11,477 nucleotides of DNA from Candidatus Sumerlaeota bacterium (GCA_003554345.1 PWGE01000359.1:1-11477); one strand, 5' to 3'; counted from the stretch's first letter, positions 1 through 7,901 are shown. The notes: a model not told the origin generated them from the letters alone. Numbers and translations: made by a program.

Positions 1-3000
1 CAGTGCCGGGTATTTTCATAGACTTCTATTCCGGCGATATTCAGAGAAACTCTGCTCTGGTATATACCGGGCTTGAGCTCTGCTGAAAAATTAAAACTTT
101 CGGTGCTTTCAGGCTTTAAGTGGGAAAATGAGGCTGTTCTGGTTTGCGAATCTTTGCCGTCTGATAAAAGAGATAATTGAAAATCGAGTTCGCCTTCGTA
201 CCAGTCTATTTGGGAAGGGTTTTCTATCTGCAGGGTGAAGGTATTTTCGCCGGGCTTGAGAGGCTCTTCTTCCTGTTTTTTCGTTAGAGAAGGGGCATAG
301 TCTGTCACTTCAAAATTTCCATAATGAATAATATTGTCCTTATTGGCTTTAAGATAATATGTGCCTGCTTCATCGGGAACCTGAAGCGGATTGAAAAGGT
401 TATGTTCCCGGGTAAAGTCCTCTCTTCTCGTCAAAACTGATGGTACATTTCTTTCGGAAGAAAAAGGGGCAGAGATTTCAAGATCCTGAGGGCTTTTTTT
501 GCCGGTATGGGAGGGAGTGATTTCTAATGAGGGATGGAGTTCGGGAAGCTGGAGGTCCAGAAGAGGATCGCCGAGTAAAAGAAACATGGCACTGTGAAAT
601 TCGTTTTCTTCCTCGAGATAATAGCTGTTCAAGGTATTACTTACAATTGAGCCGAAATTACGGACATTATCAAAAAATACGTAGTCCTGCAATAACCGTG
701 AAAGGACCATATGTTGGGTGGGATAGCCTTTTCCACTGGGAACAAACAGGGCTATGGCACCACTTCCTCTGGTACGCAGAAAATCTTCAGAAATATTAAT
801 ATTCCAGGGAGGGAGGGGATAATCAATGGCGCCGGTAGAGCAGGTCATCATGGACATAAAAGTAGGACGGTAGTTGGCTTCGAGATTTAAAAAATCACTG
901 TTATCAGAATCGCCTCCGAACAGAATTCTTTCATGGCTGAGGATATTAGGAGCTCCATGTCCCAGGTACTGAGAAAAAGCCACACCTTCCTGGAGTAGGT
1001 CGAGAATATCGCTGGTACACTCCGGACTTACTTTAATTCTTTCCTGATAGGCAACTTCCCATGGTATATAAAAGTTGTCTTCCAGCAAGTAATCTTTGAG
1101 ATGAATTTTCGTGGATTCCAGGACGGGAGGTACGTCTTCGTATAATTTATTTGTATATCTCTCAAATCCATCATCATCAGCCAGATAAGCTATATGATGA
1201 TTCCATTCTTCCATCTCTTCCCTGTTTTTATAGTGGGAGGCTTTATCGAGGTAATTCTCAAAGTCTTCCCTGTTATTGAAAGGTAGACGGGCAAGAATAA
1301 TATCGTTAAAAAATCCCTCACCCAGAAGACTGCCCAGCTTATAATCACTGGCAAAACCCTCTCTGCCACGGTAATAACGCATGGTGGGCACATAATTCCT
1401 GATATCGGTTCCCAACCGGTTCTTGTAATCGTTGGTACAATCACCAAGAAAAATAGCAAACTCGGGAACCACCTCACGGGTAATAGAGAGGCGGTAGGTT
1501 AAAAAGTGCTGGATGGCTTCCGGTGTATGAAGTCCACCAGTAAAAACATGGTATAAGTCCTTGATTGAATAGATGCCTATGAGATGATCAGGATGAATTT
1601 CAGCGTATTGTTCGGCAATGTCTTTAAACTCGGGATGAGTAATAAGCAAAACTTCAGCGTCTTTTTTCAGGGAATCAAGCGGAGGTTCGAAAGGTTCAGG
1701 ATTGGCGGCAGGAACGGTTTGAGCCGGGAAAAAGTGAAAAATACCTTTCTCTTCTGTGCTGCCAGGTAACAAGACATTAATGAGACGATCACCGGCATAA
1801 TTGTATCTTTCATCAAAATGATAAGAATAACGTTTGATGGAGTCGTTCATCTGAAAAAAGACAAGGGGGTAATCATGGTAAATAGTCGGAAGTTCCAGCG
1901 GATTACCGGTTTGCTCTAATGATGTATCAATGACCATGGGGTCGGTGGAATCCAGTCTTATGTTATATTTTACATTGAAATCTGTAAGATAGAGGACATT
2001 ACGAGGGTCATCTTCATTTATTATTGTCAGAGTATGTCTCCGGACACCTCTGAAAACCTGGTGGGGTATTTCCAGTTCTATGCGAAAAAATTCTTCATTA
2101 TTGGTGCTCTCCAGCCTTCCTATTTCTCTGTTATTCCAGGCAATGCGATAGTTCACATCATGAGCTCTATGTGGATTGGCAAAAGAAAGGGAAAGGGGGA
2201 GAGTATCCGGCTGAGTGGAGGAACGGTTGGGAAGAGTGATGGTTTTACTCTGACTGTACTGGTTGCATTCCAGATGATAAAGGATTGCTTCTCGTGCATC
2301 TGGTAAAGCATCAGGGTCCTTATCCGGGAAATAATAATCGCGGGGTGCTGTTGCCTGGTATTCTGTCAGGTAAAAATCCTGTCCGGGTTGCTGTGGTGAA
2401 GATTCCGGAATATGTAAGGGGAATTCTTTTGCCTCTTTTTTTTCGGATTCGGGGAACATTAACCATACCGCGCTTTTATCGGTAAACTTATCCTCATATT
2501 CTGGCTGATAATATATGGCATGGTTTGACCTGATATGGGAAGGAAGTTGGTTGAATTCATGGTCGAAAAAAAGAGGTTTTTCTGCATTGATATCTGGATT
2601 ATCTTCCTCTATTTCTTTAAGGTCTACTTTATAGAAACCCGGCTCTTTATGAAGATAAAAAAAGTGTCCTTCCTGCTGAAAAAATGCGAGCCGTTTCTCG
2701 GTTTCTTCCGGTAAAGAAGGGTGAGAAACGAAATAGGGTAAATGTTCGGCATTAAGAACATGTTTCTCGAAAAATGGGAGCATATGTGAGTTGAAGGACT
2801 TTTCAGTAAGTGATGTTTCGCTGGCAAAATGGATGGAATACTTTAATCTTTCGATTTGATGATTTTGATCATCATATTGTAACGTATCAGATATTCTTAA
2901 CCGGAAAAGGTGAAAGAAATGTACTTTTCCCCTGTACTCAAGGGAAACAGGTAAAGAAGAAACGTTGTCAGAGAACTCAATAAACTCGCCAGTACTGGTG

Positions 3001-3197
3001 TGAGTGTTGTGGAGTTCGATTTTATTGTAGGAATCCTGTGGTAATATTATATAATCAAGGGAAGATTCGCTGTTTTTATTTTGATATTCCAGAGTTAAAG
3101 ATGAAGAAGAAAGCTCGATTATTTCATGATCTGCATAAACATGAACACAGGCAAGGATGAAAAGGGTTATCAGCCAAAGAGACAATTTTCTGGGCAT
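1..3197 (-). CDS. Secreted gingipain-family (C25) cysteine peptidase, 3' end beyond window
   Basis: The minus-strand frame is open without a stop from ATG at 3197 to the left edge, giving at least 1065 codons; the C-terminus lies outside. Residues 1-22 (MPRKLSLWLITLFILACVHVYA) form a Sec signal peptide, and in-frame stops just upstream fix the start. A long beta-rich prosegment-like region follows. The peptidase domain runs from about residue 510 to 885: a KKDAEVLLITHPEF strand, AIFLGDCTNDY, and a ...DIILARLP segment. The probable catalytic His747 is in YLGHGAP and Cys786 in MTCSTGAIDY, 39 residues apart, close to the gingipain His-Cys spacing. LLLGDPLLDL near 876 is the usual domain end. The visible tail looks like immunoglobulin-type beta domains, as in other C25 proteins. 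The family comprises secreted proteases, often exported by type IX secretion; whether a sorting domain exists here cannot be seen. No strong ribosome site precedes the start. Substrate specificity is unknown. An omptin- or caspase-type alternative is not supported. Confidence 0.88.
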   Translation of the reverse strand, partial: MPRKLSLWLITLFILACVHVYADHEIIELSSSSLTLEYQNKNSESSLDYIILPQDSYNKIELHNTHTSTGEFIEFSDNVSSLPVSLEYRGKVHFFHLFRLRISDTLQYDDQNHQIERLKYSIHFASETSLTEKSFNSHMLPFFEKHVLNAEHLPYFVSHPSLPEETEKRLAFFQQEGHFFYLHKEPGFYKVDLKEIEEDNPDINAEKPLFFDHEFNQLPSHIRSNHAIYYQPEYEDKFTDKSAVWLMFPESEKKEAKEFPLHIPESSPQQPGQDFYLTEYQATAPRDYYFPDKDPDALPDAREAILYHLECNQYSQSKTITLPNRSSTQPDTLPLSLSFANPHRAHDVNYRIAWNNREIGRLESTNNEEFFRIELEIPHQVFRGVRRHTLTIINEDDPRNVLYLTDFNVKYNIRLDSTDPMVIDTSLEQTGNPLELPTIYHDYPLVFFQMNDSIKRYSYHFDERYNYAGDRLINVLLPGSTEEKGIFHFFPAQTVPAANPEPFEPPLDSLKKDAEVLLITHPEFKDIAEQYAEIHPDHLIGIYSIKDLYHVFTGGLHTPEAIQHFLTYRLSITREVVPEFAIFLGDCTNDYKNRLGTDIRNYVPTMRYYRGREGFASDYKLGSLLGEGFFNDIILARLPFNNREDFENYLDKASHYKNREEMEEWNHHIAYLADDDGFERYTNKLYEDVPPVLESTKIHLKDYLLEDNFYIPWEVAYQERIKVSPECTSDILDLLQEGVAFSQYLGHGAPNILSHERILFGGDSDNSDFLNLEANYRPTFMSMMTCSTGAIDYPLPPWNINISEDFLRTRGSGAIALFVPSGKGYPTQHMVLSRLLQDYVFFDNVRNFGSIVSNTLNSYYLEEENEFHSAMFLLLGDPLLDLQLPELHPSLEITPSHTGKKSPQDLEISAPFSSERNVPSVLTRREDFTREHNLFNPLQVPDEAGTYYLKANKDNIIHYGNFEVTDYAPSLTKKQEEEPLKPGENTFTLQIENPSQIDWYEGELDFQLSLLSDGKDSQTRTASFSHLKPESTESFNFSAELKPGIYQSRVSLNIAGIEVYENTRH

Positions 3198-4034
3198 ATA
3201 TGGCTATTGTTTCGCTCTCTTTTAATACTATGTATTGTATTATTTTCTGTTTTTTTTTCAACTTTTTTAAGCCGTATGAATGCCGGAAGCTACTACATTA
3301 AACAGGGAAGACAGATATCAGATCAGATTGAAGCCATGCATGCTGCCGTACCTCTGGGAGACTTTACTCCCCAGAAAGAGATGGCGCGGGATTATTTTAC
3401 AAGGGGATTGGAGTTGTTTCCGGTATATGGATGGGGGCATTATCAGTATGGCAGATTCCTTTATTACAGCATCGTTCTGGAAGAAGACTTTCAAGAAAAA
3501 GCCCTGCAGGAGGCTCTGGAACAGTACAAAATCTGCAAGCAAAATTTTGACAACATTGATATTCATAAGGAAATGGGGATAACGTATTACTATCTGGAGG
3601 AATATGAAAAAGCGAAGGAATATTTATACAACCATCTTAAGCTGGTAGCAGGTGATGTTACCACCCTCCAGATGCTGGGTCATTGCCATTTTGAAGTGGA
3701 AGAATTTGAAGACGCTATTGAATATTACAGCCGGTCACTTGAGTTAAAAGAAGATGCTAATATATATAATTATATCGGAGTGGCTTACAGTCACATGAGG
3801 GACTTCGAGAATGCCCTGGAACCGTTTGAAAGAGCAGTTGAGCTTGATCCTAATCTTGCCCCCGTATATGAGAATCTGGCGGCTTTGTATGGTTATCGCC
3901 TTGAAGAAAAAGACTATCAAAAAGCGGTGGAATGTTACCAGAAATATTTGATTTTAGAACCTGACACTCCGGATAAAAGGGTGATTGAACGTCGCATTCG
4001 TTATCTTAACCATCGAGCAGAGCAGGTCTCCTGA
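3126..4034 (+). CDS. Membrane-anchored TPR-repeat protein
   Basis: This encodes 302 residues. A short basic cytoplasmic start is followed by one hydrophobic segment at about residues 25-48 (WLLFRSLLILCIVLFSVFF), then a soluble domain that is probably extracytoplasmic. From about residue 70 to 290 there are tandem tetratricopeptide repeats, clearest in YYYLEEYEKAKEYL, HFEVEEFEDAIEYYSRSLEL, YSHMRDFENALEPFERAVEL and EEKDYQKAVECYQKYLIL. TPR arrays mediate protein-protein contacts; the partner is unknown. Starts at 3126 and 3141 are both possible and neither has a good ribosome site; later starts would lose the membrane segment. The 5' end overlaps the divergent peptidase gene head to head by 72 bp, so any promoter must lie inside that gene (a weak TATAAT is at 3050-3055). 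The divergent layout hints at a shared role with the peptidase, but this is inference only. Confidence 0.82.
   Translation: MICINMNTGKDEKGYQPKRQFSGHIWLLFRSLLILCIVLFSVFFSTFLSRMNAGSYYIKQGRQISDQIEAMHAAVPLGDFTPQKEMARDYFTRGLELFPVYGWGHYQYGRFLYYSIVLEEDFQEKALQEALEQYKICKQNFDNIDIHKEMGITYYYLEEYEKAKEYLYNHLKLVAGDVTTLQMLGHCHFEVEEFEDAIEYYSRSLELKEDANIYNYIGVAYSHMRDFENALEPFERAVELDPNLAPVYENLAALYGYRLEEKDYQKAVECYQKYLILEPDTPDKRVIERRIRYLNHRAEQVS
3234..3261 (-). promoter_or_regulatory. Candidate promoter of the C25 peptidase gene
   Basis: On the minus strand TTGAAA (3261-3256) and TACAAT (3239-3234) are separated by 16 bases. Transcription would begin near 3227, about 30 bases before the ATG at 3197. The site lies inside the membrane-segment codons of the divergent TPR gene. 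The -35 box and spacer include a run of nine A (T on the plus strand, 3250-3258). AT-rich coding sequence can produce such matches by chance, so this is only moderately supported. Confidence 0.42.
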
Positions 4035-4061
4035 ACTTCTTTATTTCAGGATAATGACCTG
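4023..4061 (+). other. Bulged hairpin over the TPR stop codon, possible terminator or 3' stabiliser
   Basis: CAGGTC (4023-4028) pairs with GACCTG (4056-4061), and TCCTGAA (4029-4035) pairs with TTCAGGA (4045-4051). This gives 13 base pairs with a 9-base loop and one TAAT bulge (4052-4055). The TPR stop codon lies in the left arm. No T-run follows, so it is not a standard intrinsic terminator, but it is the only strong structure between the TPR gene and the lysA promoter. Confidence 0.5.
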
Positions 4062-4120
4062 ACGAATCAGATATTAATGTATCAGTAAATTTCTGAAACT
4101 TTCTCTATATATTAAAGTCT

Positions 4121-4149
4121 TTGCAATTCTGGATTGAATATATTATAAT
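4121..4149 (+). promoter_or_regulatory. Promoter of lysA-tadA
   Basis: TTGCAA (4121-4126) and a perfect TATAAT (4144-4149) are separated by 17 bases. Transcription would start near 4156, leaving a leader of about 40 bases, too short for a lysine riboswitch. The position in the gap before lysA supports it. Confidence 0.72.
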
Positions 4150-4194
4150 AATATGCTTAAACAAAAATAGAGATTACAAAGAAAGGAATAACCA

Positions 4195-5463
4195 ATGGAA
4201 AGAAAGGGATTCTCGAAAGAAAATGGTAAAATGCTGTGTGATTCAGTGCCGGTCGAAGATCTGGTACGGGAATATGGAACGCCGCTTTATATTTACAGTG
4301 GAGGGTTGTTTGAAGAGAACCTCCTGCGTTTTAAAGAAGCCTTCAAGGAACTTTCCCCCTTGATTTGCTACTCGGTAAAATCCAATTCTTGTGGCGCATT
4401 GCTTCAGCTGGTGAAACAAAATGGTCTGGGAGCAGACATTGTTTCAGGCGGGGAACTGTACCGTGCTCTGAGGGTTGGTATACCGGCAGATTCTATTGTT
4501 TTTGCCGGTGTCGGAAAGACACGTTCTGAGATTGAAGAGGCTTTGGAAGCCGGAGTATACCTTTTTAATGTCGAGTCGATACCGGAAGCTCAGGAGATAA
4601 GTGAAGCGGCTGGAAAACTTGGCAAAACAGCACGTATTGCAATCAGGGTGAATCCTGATGTGAAAGCTGATACCCACAAACATATCACAACCGGAACCAA
4701 AGAAAATAAATTTGGAATTGACCTGGAAGTGGCAGAAAAATATTTTCAGCAGATTAATGAACTTCCTCACCTGGAACTGATAGGTGTCCATTGCCATATC
4801 GGTTCTCAGATTACTGATGTTGCCCCCTATGTTAATGCTATGAAGCGGGTTGTGCGATTCGTGAATATGTTACGGGAGGAAGGAATACATATTAAAGTCC
4901 TTAATCTGGGTGGTGGTTACGGTGTTGCTTATCATCCTGAAGAAAATCCCCTGGATTTAATAACCCTGGGGAAAGAGCTCAAGAAAATCCTGGAGGGGTT
5001 AGATTGCCAGATCATCATGGAACCAGGACGTTTTATTTCGGCTCCTGCGGGTATTCTTGCTACCCGTGTAATTTATGTGAAAGAGGGAATAAAGAAAACA
5101 TTTGTCATTATTGACGGGGCGGTATCAGAATTCATTCGTCCGGTCCTCTATGATGGTTATCATGAAGTAGAACCGATTCAGGATAAGCAGGGTCGAAAAA
5201 ATAAAGTGGTGGATGTAGTGGGCCCCATATGCGAATCGGGCGATTTTTTTGCTAAGGACCGTGAATTGCAAGAGGTGCAATCTGGAGAGTACCTGGCAGT
5301 CAGAGATACCGGTGCCTATGGATTCGCCATGGCATCTAATTATAATTCTCGTCCTTTTGTTTCTGAAGTGGTTGTTTATGACAGGAATCATTATCTGGTG
5401 CGGCAGAAAAACACCTATGCCGATCTGGTGAAAGATGAAATCCTGGTATCTGAATGGCAATAA
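4195..5463 (+). CDS. lysA: Diaminopimelate decarboxylase
   Basis: This cytoplasmic PLP enzyme of 422 residues (normal family length) converts meso-diaminopimelate to L-lysine, the last step of the diaminopimelate route. It has the alanine-racemase-like barrel followed by the C-terminal beta domain of fold-type III decarboxylases. Lys62 in YSVKSN is the expected Schiff-base lysine. HCHIGSQI, the glycine loop LGGGYGV and EPGR (276-279) bind PLP phosphate. CESGDFF (Cys346) supplies the active-site cysteine from the partner subunit of the dimer, and GAYGFAMASNYNSRP is the conserved C-terminal motif. AAAGGA at 4182-4187 is 7 bases before the ATG and supports this start. The 3' end overlaps tadA by 10 bases. 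The HIGSQ and CESGD motifs favour this family over ornithine or arginine decarboxylase relatives. No other lysine-pathway gene is in the window. Confidence 0.95.
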   Translation: MERKGFSKENGKMLCDSVPVEDLVREYGTPLYIYSGGLFEENLLRFKEAFKELSPLICYSVKSNSCGALLQLVKQNGLGADIVSGGELYRALRVGIPADSIVFAGVGKTRSEIEEALEAGVYLFNVESIPEAQEISEAAGKLGKTARIAIRVNPDVKADTHKHITTGTKENKFGIDLEVAEKYFQQINELPHLELIGVHCHIGSQITDVAPYVNAMKRVVRFVNMLREEGIHIKVLNLGGGYGVAYHPEENPLDLITLGKELKKILEGLDCQIIMEPGRFISAPAGILATRVIYVKEGIKKTFVIIDGAVSEFIRPVLYDGYHEVEPIQDKQGRKNKVVDVVGPICESGDFFAKDRELQEVQSGEYLAVRDTGAYGFAMASNYNSRPFVSEVVVYDRNHYLVRQKNTYADLVKDEILVSEWQ

Positions 5464-5915
5464 AAGGATGTCAGCAAGACAGTTATTATATGCGGCTGGC
5501 CCTGGAGCAGGCGGTAAAAGCGTATGAATGTGATGAAGTGCCTGTAGGGGCAGTTTTAGTATATTGCGATAGAATCATAGCTGTTGACCATGACAGACGG
5601 GAAGAATTACAGGACATAACGGCCCATGCCGAGCTTTTGTGTATACGACGGGCAAATCACCTTTTTCAAAGCTGGCGTCTGGAGGATTGTCGACTGTATG
5701 TTACCCTTGAACCATGTGTGATGTGTGCTTCTGCTCTTATTCAGGCGCGTGTCTCCTCTCTGGTATACGGCGCATCCAGCCCCAAATTTGGTGCCATTCA
5801 ATTATATGATTATTTTAATAACCCTTCTACCCTGTATCAGGTGGATGTCACCGGTGGCTTGATGGCAGACGAGAGTGCCTCTCTTCTTCAACAGTTTTTT
5901 CGCCAGAAACGCTGA
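5454..5915 (+). CDS. tadA: tRNA-specific adenosine deaminase (A34 to inosine)
   Basis: This zinc enzyme of 153 residues deaminates the wobble adenosine of tRNA-Arg(ACG) to inosine so that CGU, CGC and CGA can be read; it is usually essential. His58-Ala-Glu60 (HAE) carries the first zinc ligand and the catalytic proton shuttle. Pro87-Cys88-Val-Met-Cys91 (PCVMC) supplies the other two ligands. The ending VTGGLMADES...FFRQKR is typical of TadA and distinguishes it from guanine, cytosine or riboflavin deaminases. The ATG at 5454 lies inside the end of lysA (10-base overlap), so translation is probably coupled and both genes share the promoter at 4121. An internal ATG at 5492 would remove the N-terminal helix start and has a poorly spaced ribosome site. 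No clear intrinsic terminator follows. Confidence 0.94.
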   Translation: MAIKGCQQDSYYMRLALEQAVKAYECDEVPVGAVLVYCDRIIAVDHDRREELQDITAHAELLCIRRANHLFQSWRLEDCRLYVTLEPCVMCASALIQARVSSLVYGASSPKFGAIQLYDYFNNPSTLYQVDVTGGLMADESASLLQQFFRQKR

Positions 5916-5952
5916 CTTTTCGTACCTGGTTTTTGACCGTTTTTACGCCAGA
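5894..5952 (+). repeat. Short direct repeat around the tadA 3' end
   Basis: GTTTTTTCGCCAGA (5894-5907, last codons of tadA) and GTTTTTACGCCAGA (5939-5952, untranslated) match at 13 of 14 positions, 45 bases apart and therefore in the same reading phase. It may be the remnant of a small tandem duplication of the gene end; chance is also possible. Confidence 0.4.
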
Positions 5953-5978
5953 GGGCCCATGTGTATCTGTGTCTTTTA

Positions 5979-6006
5979 TTGATAATTGCCGAAAATAAAA
6001 TATAAT
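5979..6006 (+). promoter_or_regulatory. Promoter of the yebC-ruvCAB operon
   Basis: TTGATA (5979-5984) and a perfect TATAAT (6001-6006) are 16 bases apart, with transcription expected near 6013 and a leader of about 30 bases to the yebC start. It is the only strong promoter match before the operon. Confidence 0.72.
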
Positions 6007-6041
6007 TTTTCAGATAAGGATATAAAAAAAGGAGTTGAATA

Positions 6042-6794
6042 ATGTCAGGACATTCTAAATGGCATTCTATACGACATAAAAAAGCAGCAGAAGATGCCAA
6101 AAAAGGTAAAGTTTTTACCAAGATTACCCGTGAATTAACTATGGCGGCTAAAGCAGGTGGTGGTGACCCTGAACATAATCCCCGTTTAAGGGTGGCTATA
6201 GAGTCTGCCAAAGCTGTTAATATGCCCAAAGAAAATATTGGCAGGGCAATAAAAAAGGGTACTGGCGAACTTCCAGGGGTCACGTACGAAGAAGTGGTCT
6301 ACGAAGGATATGGGCCCGGAGGAGTGGCTGTGCTCGTTGAGGTGACCACCGACAATAAAAATCGCAGTACCGCGGAAATACGCCATATATTTTCGAAGTA
6401 TGATGGAAATCTGGGCGAAGATGGATGTGTTTCATGGATGTTTGAACGTAAAGGTGTGATATATATACCAGCTGAAAGTGTTGATGAAGACCAACTGCTG
6501 GAGGTGGCCATAAACGCCGGAGCTGAAGATGTGAAGTATGAAGATGCCGAGCTCTTGGAAGTCCATACCTCCCCCCAGGAACTTGGCGATGTGCGCAAAA
6601 AACTGGAAGAAGAAGGTGTTGAAGTGAAACGCGCTGAACTGGTGCAGATTCCTGTGAATACAGTGCCCCTGAATGAATCGAATGCTCCGCGTGTTTTGAA
6701 GATGTTAGAAGCTCTCGATGATAACGATGATGTGAATAAGGTCTGGGCAAACTTTGATATACCGGAAGAGGTGATGGAGAAGTTAGAAGAATGA
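6042..6794 (+). CDS. yebC: YebC/PmpR-family DNA-binding regulator
   Basis: This 250-residue protein has the family signature from the first residues, MSGHSKWHSIRHKKAAEDAK, then TKITRELTMAAKAGGGDPEHNPRL and NMPKENIGRAIKKGTG, followed by YEGYGPGGVAVLVE and the NKNRSTAEIRHIFSK segment. Length and the three-domain layout are complete. Family members are cytoplasmic; some act as transcription regulators (PmpR, YebC) and others have been linked to translation of polyproline stretches, so the precise role here is open. AAAGGAG at 6028-6034, 7 bases before the ATG, fixes the start. It opens the operon and overlaps ruvC by 4 bases (ATGA). Its placement directly before ruvC is common in bacteria. Confidence 0.94.
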   Translation: MSGHSKWHSIRHKKAAEDAKKGKVFTKITRELTMAAKAGGGDPEHNPRLRVAIESAKAVNMPKENIGRAIKKGTGELPGVTYEEVVYEGYGPGGVAVLVEVTTDNKNRSTAEIRHIFSKYDGNLGEDGCVSWMFERKGVIYIPAESVDEDQLLEVAINAGAEDVKYEDAELLEVHTSPQELGDVRKKLEEEGVEVKRAELVQIPVNTVPLNESNAPRVLKMLEALDDNDDVNKVWANFDIPEEVMEKLEE

Positions 6795-7285
6795 GTCTCA
6801 TTCTTGCCTTTGACCCTGGACTTGCTAACCTGGGTTATGCCGTTGTTTCAGAAGAAAAGAATGTTCTTAAACTTCATTATCTGGATATTATCAAGACCTC
6901 CTCAAAAGAGCCTCTGGAAAAAAGGTTGTATGACCTGGGGAGTTCTGTGGAAGAATTGATTTCCCATTATGAACCTTCGGCGGTATGTACGGAATCTGTA
7001 TTTCTTAATATGAACCAGAAGTCAGTTATGAATGTGGCTATGGTGATCGGAATAATCGGTTACTTTGCCGCCCGGGCCGCCCTGCCGTTTCATCCATACT
7101 CTCCTCTTCAGATTAAACAGGCGGTGACAGGACAGGGAAGGGCTTCTAAAGAACAGGTTCAGCAAATGCTTTTTCACTTTTTTCCGACAATGCGTGGCTC
7201 GAAAGTTTTCCATGCCTCTGATGCAGTGGCAGTGGCTTATTGCCATTTGAAAATGGCAAGATTTAAAAGTTTTATGGTTAAATGA
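6791..7285 (+). CDS. ruvC: Crossover junction endodeoxyribonuclease RuvC
   Basis: This 164-residue resolvase has the RNase-H fold and as a dimer nicks Holliday junctions brought to it by RuvAB. Acidic residue Asp8 is in AFDPGLANLGYA and Glu68 in CTESVFLNMN. The third and fourth metal ligands fall in HASDAVAVAYCH: His141 and Asp144, where E. coli RuvC has Asp138 and Asp141. Histidine at this place is known from Thermus RuvC, so the enzyme should be active. YSPLQIKQAVTGQGRASKEQVQ is the conserved DNA-binding stretch, written here in parts as YSPLQIKQAVTG and RASKEQVQ. It is about 10 residues shorter at the C-terminus than E. coli RuvC. The start overlaps yebC by 4 bases, giving translational coupling; ruvA begins 4 bases after the stop. 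Confidence 0.94.
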   Translation: MSLILAFDPGLANLGYAVVSEEKNVLKLHYLDIIKTSSKEPLEKRLYDLGSSVEELISHYEPSAVCTESVFLNMNQKSVMNVAMVIGIIGYFAARAALPFHPYSPLQIKQAVTGQGRASKEQVQQMLFHFFPTMRGSKVFHASDAVAVAYCHLKMARFKSFMVK

Positions 7286-7289
7286 TGCC

Positions 7290-7901
7290 ATGTTAAATCA
7301 CCTGACGGGTAAAATTTTTTCTTTGAATGACCATGTGCTTGTTGTGGATGTTCATGGCATTGGAATCAACGTTTTTATTACGCGTACGGTTCGTGAAGAA
7401 ATTGTGACCAATGACAGAGAGGATATATTTCTCTATTCCCGCCTTATCGGAAGGGACGGCGATTACGTCGTATATGGTTTTTATGATGAACAGGAACGCC
7501 TGGTATTCGACCATTTGAGACAGGTCCAGGGGGTGGGTGCCCGGACTTCAATATTGATCCTTTCTCATCTGTCCAGTCCCGATGTATTAAGGGCAGTACG
7601 GGAGGAGAAAGGTGAGGTTTTTTCCGCGGTGAAGGGAATCGGAAAAAAGGTCGCAGATAGAATAGTATTGGAACTGAAAAATAAAATTGATACGATTTGG
7701 GCATATGAAGAACATACGACAGGCTCCCATGGAGAAGTTCTGACGGAATCGATAACTGAACCGGCTGTGAGGGCGCTCGTTCATCTTGGTTGTAAACGCA
7801 CTCAGGCAAAAAATACTGTTGAGAAGGTTCTTAAGAAAGTGGATTCTCCGTTGAGCCTGGAAGAAATAATTAAAGAGTCTTTGAAGGTGTACAACGAGTG
7901 A
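7290..7901 (+). CDS. ruvA: Holliday junction branch-migration subunit RuvA
   Basis: This 203-residue protein binds four-way DNA junctions as a tetramer and loads the RuvB motor. The N-terminal OB-fold (about 1-63) contains [16 protein letters not shown] and [13 protein letters not shown]. Two helix-hairpin-helix motifs follow, [16 protein letters not shown] and [20 protein letters not shown], which hold the DNA backbone. A flexible linker precedes the C-terminal three-helix domain (about 150-203), whose ending [20 protein letters not shown] contacts RuvB. No clear ribosome site is seen; the start sits 4 bases after the ruvC stop, so translation is probably by re-initiation. The stop overlaps the GTG start of ruvB by 4 bases. 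Length is normal. Confidence 0.95.
   Translation: MLNHLTGKIFSLNDHVLVVDVHGIGINVFITRTVREEIVTNDREDIFLYSRLIGRDGDYVVYGFYDEQERLVFDHLRQVQGVGARTSILILSHLSSPDVLRAVREEKGEVFSAVKGIGKKVADRIVLELKNKIDTIWAYEEHTTGSHGEVLTESITEPAVRALVHLGCKRTQAKNTVEKVLKKVDSPLSLEEIIKESLKVYNE

Noticed and set aside
527-2827. Short open frames on both strands within 1-3197
   Set aside because: They lie in other frames of the long C25 peptidase gene, lack family motifs and good ribosome sites, and are explained as shadows of it.
4150-4194. Lysine riboswitch before lysA
   Set aside because: The leader after the promoter is only about 40 bases, much too short for the lysine aptamer, and no matching structure is seen.
5888-6801. Minus-strand open frames opposite yebC
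   Set aside because: YebC on the plus strand has full family motifs, a promoter and a ribosome site; the antisense frames have none of these.
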